Assembly: GCA_963709665.1 (NCBI GenBank)
Contig: CAVPWU010000009.1
Location: forward strand, 62,001 to 126,000
DNA: 64,000 nucleotides
Direction: 5' to 3'
Source: DASZIT01 sp963709665
GTDB taxonomy: Bacteria > Actinomycetota > Acidimicrobiia > Acidimicrobiales > RAAP-2
A model generated the notes under the pieces. It saw only the letters and a list, made by a program, of their open reading frames with translations. It searched no databases and was not told the DNA's origin. This document shows positions 26,359 to 35,217 of the stretch, one piece after another. The first letter of the stretch is position 1, and every line of letters starts with the position of its first letter. The position numbers and the translations under genes were made by a program.

Positions 26359-28181
26359 GGGGCGCTGGAACGGACGCTGAGCTCCAGGCCCTCCAAGGTG
26401 CCGGCGTCGAGCCACGACTCGAGGAGCTTCCGGTAGCCGAACCAGTCGCCCAGGCCGCGGCCGTAGTTCCCGTTGCGGGGATTCATCGCCTCGGGGTGGC
26501 CCTCGAAGTTGAGGCGCGACGGGGTGCAGGCCGACATCACCGCACTGGCGTCGATGAAGGAGTCGACGATGGTCTGGGTCCACGCCTCCTCCGCCCCGGC
26601 GCTCACCTCGAACACCTCGGCGTCCTGCTGGCGGAGCTGGCCGACCACCCGCCCGACGAACTCGGCCCCCAGCACGGCCAGCTGGGTGTAGTTGACGGTC
26701 ACCACCGCCTGCTGGCCGGGGGCCGGCATGATGAACAGGTTGGGGAAGCCGCGGCTCATGATCCCGAACAGGCTGGCGGCGCCGTCGCCCCACTTCTCCG
26801 CCAGGGTGACCCCACCCCGACCCACGATGTCGTGGCCGGCGCGGCGGAAGACGGGCGTGACCTCCGCCTCGAAGCCGGTGCCGTAGATGATGCAGTCGAC
26901 CTCGTACTGGGTGCCGTCGACCACCGGCCCCTGGGCGGTGATCCGCTCGATCCCCCCGGGGCAGTCCACCACGGTGACGTTGGGACGGTTCAGGGCGGGC
27001 AGGTACTCGTCGTGGAAGCAGGGTCGCTTGCACAGGTACCGGTAGTAGGGCTTGAGGATCTCGGCGGTGGCCGGGTCCTCCACCAGCGCATCGATCCGGA
27101 GCCGGTGGGCCTCCATGATCCCGAAGTCGACCTCCTCGGCGCGGCGCATCCACTCCTCGTTGGTCATGCCCTCCCGGCGCGGGACGTTGCGGTTGGCGGC
27201 GTAGTCGTGCGTCCACCCGTCGTCGACCAGGTCGTCCTCCACGGGACGGCCCATGATGATCCCCTGGAAGTTGTCCATGCGGTCCCGTTGCCAGCCCGGC
27301 TGGAGCCCGCTGGCGAAGTCGGGCTCGGTCGGCCGGTTGCCCCGCTCGCCGATGGCCGACGGCGTGCGCTGGAACACGTAGAGGTGCCTGGCCGCCTCGG
27401 CCACCGGCGGAACGCACTGGATGCCGCTGGCCCCCGTCCCCAGGAGGGCGACCACCTTGTCGGCCAGGCCGGTCAGCGGCTGGTGGGGTCCGCCACCGGT
27501 GTACCCGTAGTCCCACCGGGCGGTGTGGAACGAGCGGCCGGCGAACTCCTCCATGCCCGGGATGGTCGGCAGCTTCAGGAGGTTGAGGATGCCCACCGCC
27601 AGCACGTACCAGCGGGCGCTGACCTGGTCACCCCGGTTGGTGCTGATCCGCCAGCGGGAGGTGTCGTCGTCCCACTCGGCCCGGGTGACCCCGGTGTGGA
27701 ACAGGGCGTCGTCGACCAGGTCGAACCGGTCGGCCACCGCCTGCAGGTGGCCCCGGATCTCCTCGCCGAAGGCGTAGCGCCGGGTGGGGACGTAGTCGAG
27801 CTCCTCGAGCATCGGCAGGTAGATGTGGGACTCGACATCGCACATCACGCCGGGATACCGGTTCCAGTACCAGGTGCCGCCGATCCCGCCCGCCTGGTCG
27901 ACGATCCGGATCCGCTCGACGCCGGCCTTGCGGAGCTGGGCGCCGGCCAGGATCCCGGCGATTCCCCCGCCGACGATCACCACGTCGACCTCGTCGACGA
28001 CCGGGTCGCGCTCCTCGAGCGGGGTGAAGGGATCGTCCCGGTAGCGGGCGAACTGCTCGTCGTGGTCGAGGTCGCGGATGGCGGCCCGGTCCGGGACCAG
28101 CCGCTTGTCCCGTTCGGCGAGGTACTTGGCCCGGACCGCCTCGGGGTCGAAGCTCGACGCGGGCGGAGGAGAAACTGTCAT
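26355..28181 (-). CDS. Baeyer-Villiger-type flavin monooxygenase
   Basis: 608 residues. N-terminal FAD site VVIVGGGIAGILAGAQLRKAG (about 66-86), then GGTWYWNRYPG, the Baeyer-Villiger fingerprint FAGRSFHTARWDY (about 215-227), and the NADPH site VALLGTGASGIQ. Close in pattern to cyclohexanone, cyclopentadecanone and steroid monooxygenases, which insert oxygen next to a ketone to form a lactone or ester. Followed by SDR and amidohydrolase genes with ATGA/GTGA overlaps, so these three form one operon. The ribosome site is weak, but GTATACGAGA just before the ATG allows a (near-)leaderless transcript. The inverted repeat at 28203-28218 may be its operator. Confidence 0.9.
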   Translation of the reverse strand: MTVSPPPASSFDPEAVRAKYLAERDKRLVPDRAAIRDLDHDEQFARYRDDPFTPLEERDPVVDEVDVVIVGGGIAGILAGAQLRKAGVERIRIVDQAGGIGGTWYWNRYPGVMCDVESHIYLPMLEELDYVPTRRYAFGEEIRGHLQAVADRFDLVDDALFHTGVTRAEWDDDTSRWRISTNRGDQVSARWYVLAVGILNLLKLPTIPGMEEFAGRSFHTARWDYGYTGGGPHQPLTGLADKVVALLGTGASGIQCVPPVAEAARHLYVFQRTPSAIGERGNRPTEPDFASGLQPGWQRDRMDNFQGIIMGRPVEDDLVDDGWTHDYAANRNVPRREGMTNEEWMRRAEEVDFGIMEAHRLRIDALVEDPATAEILKPYYRYLCKRPCFHDEYLPALNRPNVTVVDCPGGIERITAQGPVVDGTQYEVDCIIYGTGFEAEVTPVFRRAGHDIVGRGGVTLAEKWGDGAASLFGIMSRGFPNLFIMPAPGQQAVVTVNYTQLAVLGAEFVGRVVGQLRQQDAEVFEVSAGAEEAWTQTIVDSFIDASAVMSACTPSRLNFEGHPEAMNPRNGNYGRGLGDWFGYRKLLESWLDAGTLEGLELSVRSSAP

Positions 28182-28202
28182 TCTCGTATACTGTCACCAA
28201 CC

Positions 28203-28218
28203 GTTCTCCGACGAGAAC
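28203..28218. promoter_or_regulatory. Inverted repeat GTTCTC-N4-GAGAAC upstream of BVMO operon
   Basis: Perfect 6-bp arms spaced by four bases, ending 22 bp upstream of the ATG at 28181, adjacent to a TATACG-like -10. A direct repeat TGACAG also flanks the start codon. Arrangement fits a repressor site on the BVMO-SDR-amidohydrolase promoter. Confidence 0.45.
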
Positions 28219-28378
28219 CGTCCGGCGGGACGGCGCCTCGGCTCCGGTCGGGGGGTCCCGAGCCCCGGGGTGGGCGACGGCGGACGAAACCGGTCGCCCG
28301 GAGCGTTCGAGCCTGTGAGCTGGGCGGACACCCTCGATCGGGAGCCCGGACCCCGGCCCGGGCCCCGGCGGCCGGGCG

Positions 28379-29571
28379 TCACGGTGCCAGGACGAGCGGC
28401 ATCCGGGCGGCGCCACGGACCAGCGTCGACCGGACGTACTCCACCTCGCCCGCCAGCTGGTAGGTGGGGAAGCGGCCGAGCAGCTCCTCGAAGAAGACCC
28501 GGGCCTCCAGTCGGGCCAGGGCGGCACCCAGGCAGAGGTGCTCCCCGAAGCCGAAGGCCAGGTGGGGGGAGACACCGGTCGTCGGACATCGAGCTGGGCG
28601 GCCGTGGGTCCGAAGGCCGCCTCGTCACGGTTGCCGGAGGCGTACAGCATGACCACGAAGTCCCCGGCCGGGATCTCCGCACCCCCCAGACAGGTGTCGA
28701 CCGCCGCGGTGCGACCGAAGGCCTGGATGGGGGTGACCCATCGGAGCAGCTCCTCCACCGCGGCGGGGAGGAGCGACGGGTCGACGGCCAGGTCGGCACG
28801 TTGATCGGGCACCGAGTGCAGCGCCTCCACGCCCCCCGAGATCAGGGTGCGGGTCGTCTCGTTGCCCGCCACCAGGAGCGTCATGCAGAACCCCATGATC
28901 TCCAGCCGGCTCAGAGGCCGTCCCTCCAGCTCGGTGCCCTTGAGGATCCCGAGGAGATCGTTCCCGTCGGTGACCGGCGAGTCGATGTGCTCCATCAGGA
29001 ACTCGGCCATGGGGCGGAGGTCGGCGGCGGCGGGACCGTCGGCCCGGTCGGGGGCGGCGATGACCGCATCGGACCAGCGCCGGAAGTCGGCGCGGTCGGC
29101 GTCGCCCACCCCGAACAGCTCGGCGATCACCGCGATGGGGACCGCCGAGGCGAGTGCCTCCACCGCATCCACCGGCTCGTCGGGAGGCACGGCGTCGAGG
29201 GCCTGGGTCACCGTTCTCCGGATGGCGTCCTCGAGGGGGGCGACCGCCCGGGGGGTGAACCGGCGGTTCACCACCTTCCGGTACACGGCGTGGACGGGCG
29301 GGTCGAGATGGAGGATCGAGAAGGCGCTGAGTCCACCCGAGCCGTCCGAGCGCATCGGGTCGTTGATCAGGACCCCCCGCCCCGACACGAAACGGTCGGG
29401 GTCCCGGCTGACGGTGCGGATGTCCTCGTGGCGGGTCACCGCCCAGCCGCCGTCCGCCGTGCGCACCACGGGCGCCCGGGCCCGCAGGTCGGCCAGGATG
29501 TCGAAGTAGTCGGGCCGGAGGTAGAAGCCGGGGGTGGCCAGGTCGAGCGGGAGGTCGGTCACATCAGCCAA
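28379..29571 (-). pseudogene. Cytochrome P450, frameshifted before the heme-binding loop
   Basis: Read as one 397-residue P450 if one base is restored. Intact parts: MADVTDLPLDLATPGFYLRP, LHLDPPVHAVYRKVVNRRF, I-helix LLVAGNETTR, ExxR in EELLRW-type K helix. In the C run at plus-strand 28564-28569 (six G) the frame breaks. The other frame continues HLAFGFGEHLCLGAALARLEARV with the heme Cys and ends at 28379. As given, the protein would lack the heme ligand. TTG start at 29571 has GAGGAG five bases upstream; GTG 29562 is an alternative. It resembles bacterial CYP families acting on terpenoids or steroids. Either a recent pseudogene or a base-call error. Confidence 0.8.
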
Positions 29572-29655
29572 CGGGGCTCCTCGGGTGCCGGACGCCGGGG
29601 CCCTGCCGCCGGGGTCCTGCCCGACCGCAACGCCCGTCCGGTGTCCAACGTACCG

Positions 29656-31173
29656 TCAGGCGGCTCCGGTGTCGGCCAGCACCGACCGGTCCCCGTCCCG
29701 GAGGCCCTCGATGATCCTCCGGTAGGCGCCGGGGGCGTCCCGGCCGTCGGCGTCGGTCTCCAGCCACCGGAACCCCCGCTCGCCGCGGTGGCGGTCCACG
29801 CCGTGGAGGCCGAACCGGGGCTGGTAGGAGCCCCACTCGTAGTTGTCGACCAGCGACCAGTGCCAGTACCCGGCCACCGGGACCCCGGCGTCGACCGCCG
29901 CCACCACCGCCCCCACGAACTCCCGCAGGTAGCGGGACCGGTCCCAACCGTCGAGCCGCGACCACGGCCGGCCCTGGCGCACCCGGGTGCACATCCCGTT
30001 CTCCACCACCCACAGCGGGACCCCCGGGTCGCGCCGGTGCTGGGTGGCCAGCCAGCCGGTGAGCCCGTCGGGGTCGGGCACGTCGTCCCAGAGCGGTCGG
30101 AGCGGGAGCCACTCCCGGCCACCGGCGGTCCGGTGGCCGGGCAGGCGGACGTGCCGGGAGGCCACCGGGTCGTAGTAGTCGAGTCCGGCGGCGTCGAGGG
30201 TGGAGGCGTGGGGGCTGGCGTAGACGGCATCCACCGCCCGTCGGGGCCGTGCCGTCGGAGCCGGTCCCCGGCGCATCCGGGCCGGGCCGTAGCCGGTGGA
30301 CCGGGCGGCCAGCCGGCGGAGGAGGTGTTCGAGCGGGGCGACCGGGCCCATCGCCCGGTGGTGGGCGGCACGTCGGTCGGCGATCCAGCCGTCGACGTCG
30401 TCCCGTCCCACCCCCAGGCTCCGGGAGCGCAGGACGTCGGTGAGCAGGCGATCGAGGTCGTACAGGCTGACCGAGGCGGTGTTGGTGGTGACCTCGGCGT
30501 CGGGGCGGGCCCGGTGGATCGCCTCGTACCCGAGGACGTGGGCGGTGAGCAGGTGGTCGGTGGCCAGGGCGGCGTCGTCGAAGGCGAAGGTCCGCCCGGG
30601 CGGGAAGTGGCCGAGGAGCCACGAGCCCATCACCAGCTCGTTGATCTCGTTGAGGGTCACCCAGCGGCGGACCTTCGGAGCCAGCACCGGCAGGGCGGTC
30701 TCCACCCAGGCCAGGTACCGCTCCGGGGCATCGGGCCGGAGCCAGAGCTCCTCGCCCAGCCACGCCGGATGGGTGAAGTGGTGGAGGGTGACCAGCGGCT
30801 CCATCCCGCGGTCGAGGCAACCGTCGACGATGGCGGCGTACCCGGCCAGGGCGGTGTCGTCGATCTCGCCCTCCCGGGGCTCGACCCGGGCCCACTCCAC
30901 CCCCAGCCGGAAGCTGTCGCACCCCAGCTCGGCCGCCCGGTCGAGCGCCTCCTCCGGACGGTCCCAGAACCCGACCGCCCGGCCCGACGGCTCGACCCGA
31001 CCGACCTGCTCCCAGGCCACCCAGTTGTTGGCCGGCTCCCCCGGGCCGTTGAACCCACCCTCCACCTGGAACCCGGCGGTGGCCACCCCGAAGCGGAACC
31101 CCTCGGGCAGGACGCCCCCCGGACCCCGGGGGACGGGAGCCGACGGATCGGCGGTCGGCGGCGGCACCGTCAC
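29656..31173 (-). CDS. Glycoside hydrolase family 1 beta-glucosidase-like protein
   Basis: 505 residues from GTG 31173. N-terminus FRFGVATAGFQVEGG matches the GH1 signature region. The acid/base motif WVTLNEINE (TLNE, about residue 174) and the nucleophile motif WVVENGM (ENG, about 389) are both present, with the late WSLVDNYEW aglycone-site loop. Cytoplasmic (no signal peptide). Likely hydrolyses beta-glycosides. Divergent from the thiolase-like gene by 136 bp, and 84 bp upstream of the P450 gene in the same orientation. Confidence 0.9.
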   Translation of the reverse strand: MTVPPPTADPSAPVPRGPGGVLPEGFRFGVATAGFQVEGGFNGPGEPANNWVAWEQVGRVEPSGRAVGFWDRPEEALDRAAELGCDSFRLGVEWARVEPREGEIDDTALAGYAAIVDGCLDRGMEPLVTLHHFTHPAWLGEELWLRPDAPERYLAWVETALPVLAPKVRRWVTLNEINELVMGSWLLGHFPPGRTFAFDDAALATDHLLTAHVLGYEAIHRARPDAEVTTNTASVSLYDLDRLLTDVLRSRSLGVGRDDVDGWIADRRAAHHRAMGPVAPLEHLLRRLAARSTGYGPARMRRGPAPTARPRRAVDAVYASPHASTLDAAGLDYYDPVASRHVRLPGHRTAGGREWLPLRPLWDDVPDPDGLTGWLATQHRRDPGVPLWVVENGMCTRVRQGRPWSRLDGWDRSRYLREFVGAVVAAVDAGVPVAGYWHWSLVDNYEWGSYQPRFGLHGVDRHRGERGFRWLETDADGRDAPGAYRRIIEGLRDGDRSVLADTGAA

Positions 31174-31309
31174 AGCCTGGCAGGGTGGGCCGGCCCGACG
31201 CCACGATCGGGCCGCCGACCGCGTCGGCACGGTGGTAGGTTCCGCCACCGACCATGGGACCCACGCTCCGCACCAACGGCTCCCCGGGTGGCGGCTCCCG
31301 GGGTCGGCC

Positions 31310-32845
31310 GTGACCGGGCCCCGAACCGACGAGGACCGGGTGCCGGTGGTGGTGGCCTCCGGCCAGGCCCTCGAGCGGACCGCCACGGTGACCCCGGTCG
31401 AGCTGATGGCCCGGGCCTGCGAGGCCGCCCTGGCCGACGCCCCCGGGCTCCGCCGGCGGATCGACCGGCTGTCGGTGGTGGACATCATGACCCGGACCGG
31501 CCCGGCGCCGGCCACCGAGCTGGCCCGCAGCCTGGGGGTGACCCCGGCGGCCGTCGAGGTCACCACCATCGGCGGGAACTCCCCCCAGTGGCTGGTGAGC
31601 CGGGCCGCCTCGGAGATCGCCGCCGGGTCCCTCGGGGTCACCCTCATCGCCGGGGCGGAGGCCATCCGGTCGTCGCGGCGGCGGCGCCGGGACGGCCTGC
31701 CCCGCCACACCGGCGACACCACCGTCGCCCCCGACCCGGTGGTGGGGGACGCCCTCCCGGGGATCGGACCGGCCGAGTCGGCCGCCGGCGTCCTGGCCCC
31801 CATCCAGGTGTACCCGCTCATCGAGAGCGTCCTGGCCGCCCGGGCCGGCCGCACCGCCGCGCAGCAGCGCCGGGCCATCGGGGAGCTGTTCGCCCCCTTC
31901 ACCCGGGTGGCGGCCGGCCACCCCTTCGCCTGGTTCCCCGAGGCGCTCAGCGCCGACCGGATCGCCACCCCCGCACCGGACAACCGGCTGGTGTGCGAGC
32001 CGTACACCAAGCGGATGACCGCCTTTCTGGGCAGTGACCAGGCCGCCGCCCTGGTGGTCTGCTCCCTGGCCGCCGCCCGCCGGGCCGGGGTGGCCGACCG
32101 GGCGGTCTTCATCTGGGCCGGGGCGGAGGCCACCGATGTGCGGTTCCCCACCGCCCGGCCCGATCCCGGACGGTCGCCGGCCATCCGGGCGGCGGGGCAG
32201 GCGCTGTTCCGGGCGGCCGCCGAGGCGGCGGGCCCGGGGGGGCCGGCGCCGGGGATCGACGACATCGACGTCCTCGACCTCTACTCGTGCTTCCCCTGCG
32301 CCGTGACCCTGGCCGCCGACGCCCTGGGCCTGGACCCCGATGATCCCCGGGGCCTCACCTCCACCGGCGGGCTCCCCTACTTCGGCGGGCCCGGCAACAA
32401 CTACACCACCCACGGGATCGCCACCGTCACCGACCGGCTCCGGGGAGGTGGTGACGCCGGCCGGCTGGGACTGGCCACCGGGCTGGGCTGGTTCGTCACC
32501 AAGCACGCCCTCGGCCTCTACGGGTCGGAGCCGCCCCCCGGGGGGTTCCGGCGAGGGGTCACCGCCACCGACCAGGCGATCATCGACGCCACCGCCGTGC
32601 CCACCGCCCTGGAGGTCCCCGAGCCCACCACGGCCACCGTGGTGGCGGTCACCGTCCAGCGGGACCACCAGGGGGCGGCGGTGGCGGCGCCGATGATCGC
32701 CCGGCTCCCCGACGGTCGCCAGGTCATGGCCGTCCCCGCCGACCCGGAGGTGACGGCCGGGCTCGGGGAGGTCGACACCCCCGGTCTGGTGGGCGGGGAC
32801 GTCGTCGTCGAGGGCGGCCCACCGCGCTACCGTCTGCCCCACTGA
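31310..32845 (+). CDS. Thiolase-like acetyl-CoA acetyltransferase / lipid-transfer family protein
   Basis: 511 residues from GTG 31310 (a GTG at 31340 is an alternative start). Thiolase fold: VTPVELMARACEAAL, a GGNSPQWLVSRAASEIAAG segment at the position of the usual nucleophile loop, DIDVLDLYSCFPCAVTLAADALGL and STGGLPYFGGPGNNYTTHGIATV near the C-terminal half. The usual catalytic Cys context is not seen (NSPQ instead), as I recall for a subgroup of actinobacterial lipid-metabolism thiolases. 24 bp upstream of the enoyl-CoA hydratase gene, so both probably act on CoA thioesters. Confidence 0.8.
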   Translation: MTGPRTDEDRVPVVVASGQALERTATVTPVELMARACEAALADAPGLRRRIDRLSVVDIMTRTGPAPATELARSLGVTPAAVEVTTIGGNSPQWLVSRAASEIAAGSLGVTLIAGAEAIRSSRRRRRDGLPRHTGDTTVAPDPVVGDALPGIGPAESAAGVLAPIQVYPLIESVLAARAGRTAAQQRRAIGELFAPFTRVAAGHPFAWFPEALSADRIATPAPDNRLVCEPYTKRMTAFLGSDQAAALVVCSLAAARRAGVADRAVFIWAGAEATDVRFPTARPDPGRSPAIRAAGQALFRAAAEAAGPGGPAPGIDDIDVLDLYSCFPCAVTLAADALGLDPDDPRGLTSTGGLPYFGGPGNNYTTHGIATVTDRLRGGGDAGRLGLATGLGWFVTKHALGLYGSEPPPGGFRRGVTATDQAIIDATAVPTALEVPEPTTATVVAVTVQRDHQGAAVAAPMIARLPDGRQVMAVPADPEVTAGLGEVDTPGLVGGDVVVEGGPPRYRLPH

Positions 32846-32869
32846 GCTCGCCCCCGAAAGGACGGACCC

Positions 32870-33640
32870 GTGCCCGAACTGCTGCGTGAACGCCAGGGTC
32901 ACATCGAGATCCTCACCATCAACCGTCCGGAGGCCCGCAACGCCGTCAACGGGGCCCTGAGCCGGGCCCTGTCCGCCGCCTTCGACGAGCTGACCGACGA
33001 CGACGAGGTCTGGGTGGTGATCCTCACCGCCAGCGGGGACAAGGCCTTCAGCGCCGGCATGGACCTCAAGGCGTTCGCCGCCGGGGAGGCGGCCGACATC
33101 ATCGGCGCCACCGGCGGGTTCGCCGGCATCGCCCAGCGCGACTTCCCGAAGCCGCTCATCGCCGCCGTCAACGGGTCGGCGCTGGCCGGGGGGTGCGAGA
33201 TCATGCTCTCGTGCGACCTGGTGGTGGCGGTGGAGGAGGCCAAGTTCGGCATCCCCGAGGTCAAGCGGGGCCTGTTCGCCGCCGGCGGCGGGCTGATCCG
33301 CCTGCCCAAGCGGATCCCGGCGGCCATCGCTCTCGAGCTGGCCCTCACCGGTGACCCCATCGACGCCCAGCGGGCCCTGCAGCTGGGGCTGGTCAACCGG
33401 GTGGTCCCGGCCGACCGCCTGCTCGAGGAGGCCCTGGCCCTGGCCGGCACCATCGCCGACAACGCCCCGCTGGCCGTCCGGGCCTCCAAGAAGGTGATGA
33501 AGGAGGCCGGCGAGGTCTCCGATGCCGAGGGGTGGAAGATCAACGACGCCGCGGTGGGGGCGGTGTTCGGGTCGAACGACGCCATGGAGGGCCCGGTGGC
33601 CTTCGCCGAGAAGCGCAAGCCACGGTGGACGGGGACCTGA
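32870..33640 (+). CDS. Enoyl-CoA hydratase/isomerase (crotonase) family protein
   Basis: 256 residues from GTG 32870 with GAAAGGA upstream. Crotonase fold: NRPEARNAVNGAL, first oxyanion loop FSAGMDLKAFA, second GSALAGGCEIMLSCDLVVA, and IPEVKRGLFAAGGG carrying a Glu at the usual acid position. Hydrates or isomerises enoyl-CoA in beta-oxidation-like steps. Follows the thiolase-like gene by 24 bp. The next gene starts inside or just after its end. Confidence 0.9.
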   Translation: MPELLRERQGHIEILTINRPEARNAVNGALSRALSAAFDELTDDDEVWVVILTASGDKAFSAGMDLKAFAAGEAADIIGATGGFAGIAQRDFPKPLIAAVNGSALAGGCEIMLSCDLVVAVEEAKFGIPEVKRGLFAAGGGLIRLPKRIPAAIALELALTGDPIDAQRALQLGLVNRVVPADRLLEEALALAGTIADNAPLAVRASKKVMKEAGEVSDAEGWKINDAAVGAVFGSNDAMEGPVAFAEKRKPRWTGT

Positions 33641-34086
33641 GCCCGGTGCCCGGTCTCGGTTCCGTCGCCTCCGACGCCGCCTCCCTCAGCTCCGGGCTGG
33701 ACGGCCTCCGCCTCTCCCTCCACGTGCTGGCCGCCACCGTGTGGGTGGGTGGCCAGTTCACCGTGATGGGCCTCCTCCCCACGGTCCGGCGGTTCGGGGC
33801 CGACGCTCCGGCGGCGGTGGGCCGCGCCCTGGCCCGGCTGCTGTGGCCGGCCTACTTCGTGCTGGTCATCACCGGGTTCTGGAATGTCTCCACCTTCGAC
33901 GTCGGACAGGCCTCCGCCGCCTGGAGGGCGGTGCTGTTCGCCAAGATCGCCGTGGTGGTGGTGGCCGGCGTGGCCGTCTTCCTCCACCAGCGGGCCACCA
34001 CCCGACGCGGGTTGGCCGTCTGGGGGGCGATCGGGGGCCTGGCCTCGGTGATCGCCCTGGTCCTGGGGGTGCTTCTGGCCGGGTGA
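33625..34086 (+). CDS. Small four-helix membrane protein (CopD/DUF-like)
   Basis: 153 residues from GTG 33625 (16-nt overlap with the hydratase gene); GTG 33646, six bases after the hydratase stop, is an alternative start. Four hydrophobic helices, the first LRLSLHVLAATVWVGGQFTVMG with the HVLAAxVWVGG pattern seen in CopD-like and related heme or copper membrane proteins, and a last helix ending VLGVLLAG. A specific role cannot be assigned. Confidence 0.65.
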   Translation: MDGDLSPVPGLGSVASDAASLSSGLDGLRLSLHVLAATVWVGGQFTVMGLLPTVRRFGADAPAAVGRALARLLWPAYFVLVITGFWNVSTFDVGQASAAWRAVLFAKIAVVVVAGVAVFLHQRATTRRGLAVWGAIGGLASVIALVLGVLLAG

Positions 34087-34137
34087 CCGGCCCGGGGGTG
34101 GCCGGTCGTCATCCCACCCGGCCTGCGGGTCCGAACT

Positions 34138-34158
34138 ACCTGTCGAGCACCAACAGGT
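34138..34158. promoter_or_regulatory. Inverted repeat ACCTGT-N9-ACAGGT upstream of tatA
   Basis: Perfect 6-bp arms centred about 49 bp upstream of the tatA start, with TAACCT just downstream as a possible -10. Candidate operator or promoter element. Confidence 0.4.
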
Positions 34159-34196
34159 CTAACCTGGCTATCGAAGCCGACGAAGGAGATGGAACC

Positions 34197-34472
34197 GTGC
34201 ACTTCGGCCTACCCGCAGAGATCTTCGGTATGGACGGCATCATCGTGCTGATCGTCGTGGTGCTGGTGCTGTTCGGCAGCACCCAGATCCCGAAGCTGGC
34301 CCGATCGTTGGGCTCGGCGCAGAAGGAGTTCAAGAAGGGATTGGACGAGGGTGGCCAGCCCGACGACCCGAAGGCCGCCGCCACCACGGTGGTGGTCACC
34401 CCCCCGGCCCAGCCCGTCCAGCCCGCCCCCCACGCTCCGGCGGCGGGCGACCCCGGCACCGGCACCCCGTAG
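34197..34472 (+). CDS. tatA: Twin-arginine translocase subunit TatA/E
   Basis: 91 residues from GTG 34197 with a strong AAGGAGAT eight bases upstream. N-terminal hydrophobic helix GMDGIIVLIVVVLVLFG, hinge, then amphipathic helix TQIPKLARSLGSAQKEFKKGLDEG, the TatA/E signature. A Pro/Ala-rich tail follows. It forms the pore component of the Tat pathway exporting folded, often cofactor-containing proteins. No tatB or tatC is nearby. Confidence 0.9.
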   Translation: MHFGLPAEIFGMDGIIVLIVVVLVLFGSTQIPKLARSLGSAQKEFKKGLDEGGQPDDPKAAATTVVVTPPAQPVQPAPHAPAAGDPGTGTP

Positions 34473-34493
34473 GTTGATCGACCCGGCGGCCGG

Positions 34494-35156
34494 ATGAGCC
34501 GGGACCGAGGTGCCGCACGTGGCGCCCGACGGGTGGTGCCCTTCTGGATCCTCCAGGCCGCCGGCTATCTGGTGCTGGTGGCCCTGGCCGACCTGTCCCT
34601 CCATGTCGACGACGGCAGGGTGCTGGTCGCCGCCGGCGTCGTCTATGCCGCCCTGGCCGTCACGGCCGACGGGCCCCTCGGCCTGGTCCGGCTGTGCGGG
34701 CGGCGACTCCACGTGACGCTGGTGGTGGGCGCCTCGGTGGTCGTGGCCCTGGCCCCGGTGGTGCCGGCCCTCCGGCCCGACCTCGAGGGCATCCTCATCC
34801 TCGAGGTGATCGCCATCGGCATGCTGCGGCTGGCCACCCTGACCTCCACCGCCCCGGCCCGGGCCCGCCCGGTGGCCGGTCCCGGTTCCCCCCTCGACTG
34901 CACCGCCCCGGGGGCGGGGGCGGCGGGGACCTCCCCGCCCGCCGGCGACCCCACCGCCACCCCGCCGACCACCACCGACTCCGCCGCCCGGATGGCGGGG
35001 CGGGCGGCCGGGGTGGCCTCGGCGGCCGCCGCCCGGTCCGCCGTCCAGCACCGTCCGGCGGCGGAGGCCCAGGTCAAGCGGGCGCTCCGGGGGGCGGGGC
35101 GGATGGCCGGCCGGATACGACCGGCCCCGTCGGAGGGTGACCCCCCGGCTCACTGA
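34494..35156 (+). CDS. Hypothetical membrane protein
   Basis: 220 residues from ATG 34494, 21 bp after tatA. About four hydrophobic helices in residues 15-120 (PFWILQAAGYLVLVALADL, VLVAAGVVYAALAV, LVVGASVVVALAPVVPAL, ILILEVIAIGML), then an Ala/Thr/Pro-rich soluble tail with basic residues. No family recognised. Confidence 0.65.
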   Translation: MSRDRGAARGARRVVPFWILQAAGYLVLVALADLSLHVDDGRVLVAAGVVYAALAVTADGPLGLVRLCGRRLHVTLVVGASVVVALAPVVPALRPDLEGILILEVIAIGMLRLATLTSTAPARARPVAGPGSPLDCTAPGAGAAGTSPPAGDPTATPPTTTDSAARMAGRAAGVASAAAARSAVQHRPAAEAQVKRALRGAGRMAGRIRPAPSEGDPPAH

Positions 35157-35217
35157 GGTCGACCGCGGCGTCGACGGCCGGGCGGTTACATTCCGTCCAC
35201 ACCAGCAAGGGGGACCG

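Noticed and set aside
28564..28569. Programmed frameshifting in the P450 gene
   Set aside because: No slippery-site plus downstream structure evident, and P450s are not known to use it; mutation or base-call error is simpler.
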